The notes below the pieces were generated by a model. It was not told the origin of the DNA. It searched no databases and saw only the letters and a list, made by a program, of their open reading frames with translations. A DNA stretch of 8,263 nt, taken from NCBI GenBank assembly GCA_964480565.1, contig CAYZSU010000091.1:1-8263 (forward strand), given 5' to 3'. The position numbers and the translations under genes are program-made. Origin of the DNA: CAYZSU01 sp964480565. GTDB taxonomy: Bacteria > UBA10199 > 2-02-FULL-44-16 > JAAZCA01. Position 1 is the stretch's first letter, and every line of letters begins with the position of its first letter. Of the stretch, positions 6,198-8,263 are shown piece by piece.

Positions 6198-6373
6198 ACA
6201 GCGACTATTATATTTTCACTGTCGGTAATGCATAAGCGCTTGATCAACTTGGCTGACGTTACACCCAAGTTGTCACAAAAGCTAAACAGCGACTATTATA
6301 TTTTCACTGTCGGTAATGCATAAGCGCTTGATCAACTTGGCTGACGTTACACCCAAGTTGTCACAAAAGCTAA
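6198..6373. repeat. Perfect 88-bp tandem duplication
   Basis: The unit 6198-6285 is repeated without a mismatch at 6286-6373, and the first five bases (ACAGC) recur at 6374-6378. Each unit contains an 8-bp stem CAACTTGG/CCAAGTTG with a 12-nt loop, an AAGCGCTT palindrome, and a minus-strand TATAAT. Perfect identity means a recent duplication or one kept uniform. It lies about 190 bp upstream of the 6566 gene. Confidence 0.9.
6270..6299 (+). promoter_or_regulatory. Candidate promoter formed at the junction of the two 88-bp units
   Basis: TTGTCA (6270-6275, 5 of 6 to consensus) comes from the end of unit 1, and TATTAT (6294-6299, 5 of 6) from the start of unit 2, with an 18-bp spacer. Unit 1 has no such -35 before its TATTAT, and unit 2 has no -10 after its TTGTCA, so only the duplication joins them. 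It faces the 6566 gene and predicts a leader of about 260 nt. Confidence 0.45.
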
Positions 6374-6374
6374 A

Positions 6375-6434
6375 CAGCAAATTCAATTCAGTTGCATACA
6401 TACAAGCATGCATACAACCGATTTGAATTTGCTG
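6375..6434 (+). promoter_or_regulatory. 12-bp perfect inverted repeat in the leader of the 6566 gene
   Basis: CAGCAAATTCAA (6375-6386) and TTGAATTTGCTG (6423-6434) are exact inverse complements. The 36-bp interior has a second, imperfect symmetry: GTTGCATACATAC facing GCATGCATACAAC. The whole could fold as a long stem in the leader RNA or be the ends of a tiny 60-bp element. It starts where the tandem repeat ends. No U-tract follows directly, so it is not a clear terminator. Confidence 0.55.
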
Positions 6435-6565
6435 GCAGATTGCGAATATACTCGTTCCAACAGGCAACCTTTTTCTGTATTTATTCAATTTTCAGTACAA
6501 TGCTTTTACTTTAATTATGTATGAGATTCTGATATAGATCCCATTATTATAATGAGGAGGCATTC

Positions 6566-7345
6566 ATGGGACTCAACCTATCCAACAATGATATCATGAT
6601 TCATTTGTGGGAAAATATGAAAAAAACAAGTGATGGCCAATATGCTATTTACTCCAATGATGACATTCAACAATTGTGGACGCTTGGATTTGTCGATACA
6701 GCACGCATTGATAGGCCTACATGGCATCAGGCATTTTCGACATTTAAACAACAGGAAAATATATATCATGTGAGCTTAGAGGCTTTTTTATCATTGGATG
6801 ATTATCGGTATAAAGGAGAAATTTTCCAACCATTTGATGCCATGGCCATCAATGAAGGAAAATACACCGAACAGGGCTTCAATGATTTAATAGACGCATC
6901 CATCAGACCTTCATGCAACTTGAATGCAAGTGCATTCAACCAATTCTCTGCAGACCTAATGGCTGATTTTCAAGATCCCTCTGATCAGCTTATTCTTATT
7001 AAAAAACCTGCAAAAAAACGATTTAATGATTTATTATACAAACATCCCTCACCACTTCGAAACTTGGAAATATTAATCAATAGCATGATTGATTGCTTAG
7101 GGATTGATATCGCATCAGAGCTAGACGATGCAGAGTCCGCACAAATTGCGTCTGAAACCGCACGCCAAATGTCACAATTTTCTGCAGTACCAAGTAATAT
7201 TGCAGAAAAAAGTGCGCACAATTTTCAGCAATTGCAAAATGTAAAAAAAGAAGCGTTATCAGAGTCAATTTCTGAAACTGAAAAGAAAGCGACAAGCGTG
7301 TCATTAAAAGATATTCGTCGTATGAAACGCGGACTGCGGGGATAG
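6566..7345 (+). CDS. Hydrophilic hypothetical protein with basic C-terminus
   Basis: 259 residues, not recognised. There is no signal peptide and no membrane helix. Residues 1-170 look globular (WENM, LWTLGFVDTARIDRPTW, 'YRYKGEIFQPFDAMAINEGKYTEQGF'). Residues ~185-259 are rich in Ala, Gln, Ser, Glu and Lys, likely helical and possibly coiled, and the protein ends in a basic patch DIRRMKRGLRG. The SD is excellent: GAGGAGG (6554-6560) five bases before ATG, implying high translation. The upstream leader carries the 12-bp inverted repeat and the 88-bp duplication with a junction promoter. The stop lies four bases from the stop of the convergent LapA-like gene, with no terminator between. A secreted effector is possible given the acidic/Ser C-terminal stretch, but this is speculation. 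Confidence 0.75.
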   Translation: MGLNLSNNDIMIHLWENMKKTSDGQYAIYSNDDIQQLWTLGFVDTARIDRPTWHQAFSTFKQQENIYHVSLEAFLSLDDYRYKGEIFQPFDAMAINEGKYTEQGFNDLIDASIRPSCNLNASAFNQFSADLMADFQDPSDQLILIKKPAKKRFNDLLYKHPSPLRNLEILINSMIDCLGIDIASELDDAESAQIASETARQMSQFSAVPSNIAEKSAHNFQQLQNVKKEALSESISETEKKATSVSLKDIRRMKRGLRG

Positions 7346-7349
7346 TTAG

Positions 7350-7793
7350 CTATTTGGACATATCGTTTAAAGTGCTATTATTGGATAAATCTGAGGTTTC
7401 AGTCATTGCCAATGTTGCATGGCAACTATCTTTATTTGGCGAATGGTGAATTATCTCCTGCGGCAAATCTACTTGCTTTTCCGATAGCTTTCGAACTACT
7501 TCCAACTCACGTTCTAATTGGCGGATTTTTTTATTTTTTGAGCGCAATTCCAAGCTCTTAAAAAAAGAGGGCAATGCCTCTAAGAGAGCAATCGCCATCA
7601 TTCCTGCACAAAATGTAATCAATAATACAAAACCTACAGGAATAGGCGCAGATTCAACCGCCATGAGATAGGGAATTTCAAATCGAAATACAAGGGAATA
7701 TCCAAATACCTGTTCATTTAAATTACAATAAATAAAATTTAATAAAGAGAAAAATAAAACAGCCATTACAAAAGCAAATAAAAGACGTTTCAT
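7350..7793 (-). CDS. LapA-like (DUF1049-type) inner-membrane protein
   Basis: 147 residues with the LapA layout: a first membrane helix at residues ~4-24, a polar loop with N-L-N-E-Q-V-F (~25-31), a P-I-P-V-G-F motif leading into a second helix (~52-75), then a charged coiled-coil segment (K-K-I-R-Q-L-E-R-E-L-E-V, ~87-107) and a polar tail. LapA in enterobacteria works with LapB in controlling lipopolysaccharide synthesis through FtsH and LpxC; whether this protein does so is unknown, and no lapB is in the window. The polar tail of about 40 residues is longer than in E. coli LapA. It starts nine bases after the HIT gene stop with SD GGAGA in the gap, so the two share an mRNA. Confidence 0.65.
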   Translation of the reverse strand: MKRLLFAFVMAVLFFSLLNFIYCNLNEQVFGYSLVFRFEIPYLMAVESAPIPVGFVLLITFCAGMMAIALLEALPSFFKSLELRSKNKKIRQLERELEVVRKLSEKQVDLPQEIIHHSPNKDSCHATLAMTETSDLSNNSTLNDMSK

Positions 7794-7802
7794 TATTTCT
7801 CC

Positions 7803-8263
7803 TTATGCATGAAAATGCGGTATCAAACGATCATAGGTCTCTGACAAATATTCAGGAATAGACCGTGTTTCTGATATTACGGGCATAAAATTATGGTCCC
7901 CATTCCAGCGAGGCACCACATGCATATGAAGATGATCCTCTATGCCAGCCCCAGCTGTACTGCCAAAATTAAACCCACAATTAAATCCCTCTGCATGTAA
8001 TGTGTGTTTGAGCACATCCATTGCAAGCGCACAACATTTAATTAATTGCTGCGATTCATCTAAACTTAGTGAACTCAATGACGATGTATGCTGATATGGA
8101 ATTATCAACAAATGACCATTATTATACGGATAGCGATTCATGACAATATAACAGGTTGAATCTCTATGTAGGATTAAACGTTCTTTATCATCCCCAGGTG
8201 CAGCTAATTCACAAAACACACAGGATGAACTGTCTTTTTTTGTACTCTCAATAAATTCCATTC
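7803..8263 (-). CDS. HIT-family nucleotide-binding protein (AP4A phosphorylase/hydrolase-like), 5' end cut
   Basis: The histidine triad H-L-H-M-H-V-V is at residues 110-116 (counted from the first visible Met, 8261), preceded by the GFNFGSTAGAG nucleotide-binding segment and followed by PRWNGDHNFMPV, typical of the diadenosine-polyphosphate phosphorylase-like HIT branch. NNGHLLIIPYQH (~47-58) is the other conserved block, and C-V-F-C at 14-17 matches the CxxC found in zinc-binding members. Members of this branch usually begin with a W-x-P-W-R-M-x-Y-I segment. The visible MEFIE would be its end, and the two bases left upstream (codon xGA) allow an Arg before Met. The real start is therefore probably beyond the window edge and Met 8261 internal. 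Cytosolic; acts on nucleotide phosphoester or phosphoanhydride bonds. First gene seen of the HIT-LapA operon. Confidence 0.88.
   Translation of the reverse strand, partial: MEFIESTKKDSSSCVFCELAAPGDDKERLILHRDSTCYIVMNRYPYNNGHLLIIPYQHTSSLSSLSLDESQQLIKCCALAMDVLKHTLHAEGFNCGFNFGSTAGAGIEDHLHMHVVPRWNGDHNFMPVISETRSIPEYLSETYDRLIPHFHA

Larger units (their letters stand above)
5808..6565. other. 760-bp repeat-rich non-coding region
   Basis: No credible gene; the short open frames here lie within repeats. In order it holds the upstream region of gene C (5808-5930), an IS-end-like fragment (5931-5945), a 230-bp inverted-repeat element (5960-6189), an 88-bp tandem duplication (6198-6373), a 12-bp inverted repeat (6375-6434) and the leader of the 6566 gene. 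It looks like a hot spot for small elements between two single-direction units. Confidence 0.7.

Noticed and set aside
6198..6373. CRISPR array
   Set aside because: The two 88-bp units are directly abutting with no unique spacers, and no cas gene is present.
6132..6488. Short open frames on both strands in the repeat region
   Set aside because: They lie in the inverted-repeat element and 88-bp units, lack SD sequences, and their residues simply translate the repeats.
6548..6553. TATAAT just upstream of the 6566 gene as its -10 box
   Set aside because: Transcription would start inside the ribosome binding site, and no -35 is found at the right distance.

Overview
The window is AT-rich bacterial DNA (by eye about 40% G+C) with Shine-Dalgarno-led genes and lipoprotein or Sec-type signal peptides, so a Gram-negative bacterium is likely. 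The LapA-like protein, NorM-like MATE pump and dispersed palindromic repeats would fit an AT-rich gammaproteobacterium, perhaps of the Legionella/Coxiella kind. That placement is inference; no rRNA or marker gene confirms it.

Layout. (1) 49-2030, minus strand: a putative lipoprotein with a lipocalin-like body, translationally coupled by a TAATG overlap to a short secreted RHS/YD-type protein. A 126-bp MITE-like element (1860-1985) sits inside the lipoprotein's signal-peptide codons and is exactly 42 codons long, so the frame stays open. (2) 2031-2472: a 440-bp intergenic region with a 9-bp palindrome, a TTGACA promoter candidate and a GC-rich dispersed-repeat fragment. (3) 2473-3849, plus strand: a full-length MATE efflux transporter. 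Its 3' end overlaps by 12 bp the last gene of (4), a minus-strand cassette of three unrecognised ~200-residue proteins (5801-3838). These three appear to be highly diverged paralogues sharing an N-terminal and a C-terminal motif, with a strong hairpin between the first and second genes. (5) 5808-6565: a 760-bp non-coding region packed with repeats: an IS-end-like fragment, a 230-bp element with ~21-bp terminal inverted repeats carrying a nested palindromic repeat, a perfect 88-bp tandem duplication, and a 12-bp perfect inverted repeat. (6) 6566-7345, plus strand: a hydrophilic protein of unknown function with a very strong ribosome binding site. (7) 8263-7350, minus strand: a HIT-family nucleotide hydrolase/transferase (5' end cut by the window edge) followed 9 bp later by a LapA-like two-helix membrane protein.

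How the parts work together. Three minus-strand units are likely operons: lipoprotein-RHS; the three-paralogue cassette; and HIT-LapA. The MATE gene and the 6566 gene are single plus-strand genes that run convergently into their neighbours with almost no space, so no intrinsic terminators are visible there. The most interesting parts are the in-frame MITE in a signal peptide, the uncharacterised paralogue triad, and the 88-bp duplication, whose junction creates a new sigma70-like promoter facing the unknown 6566 gene.
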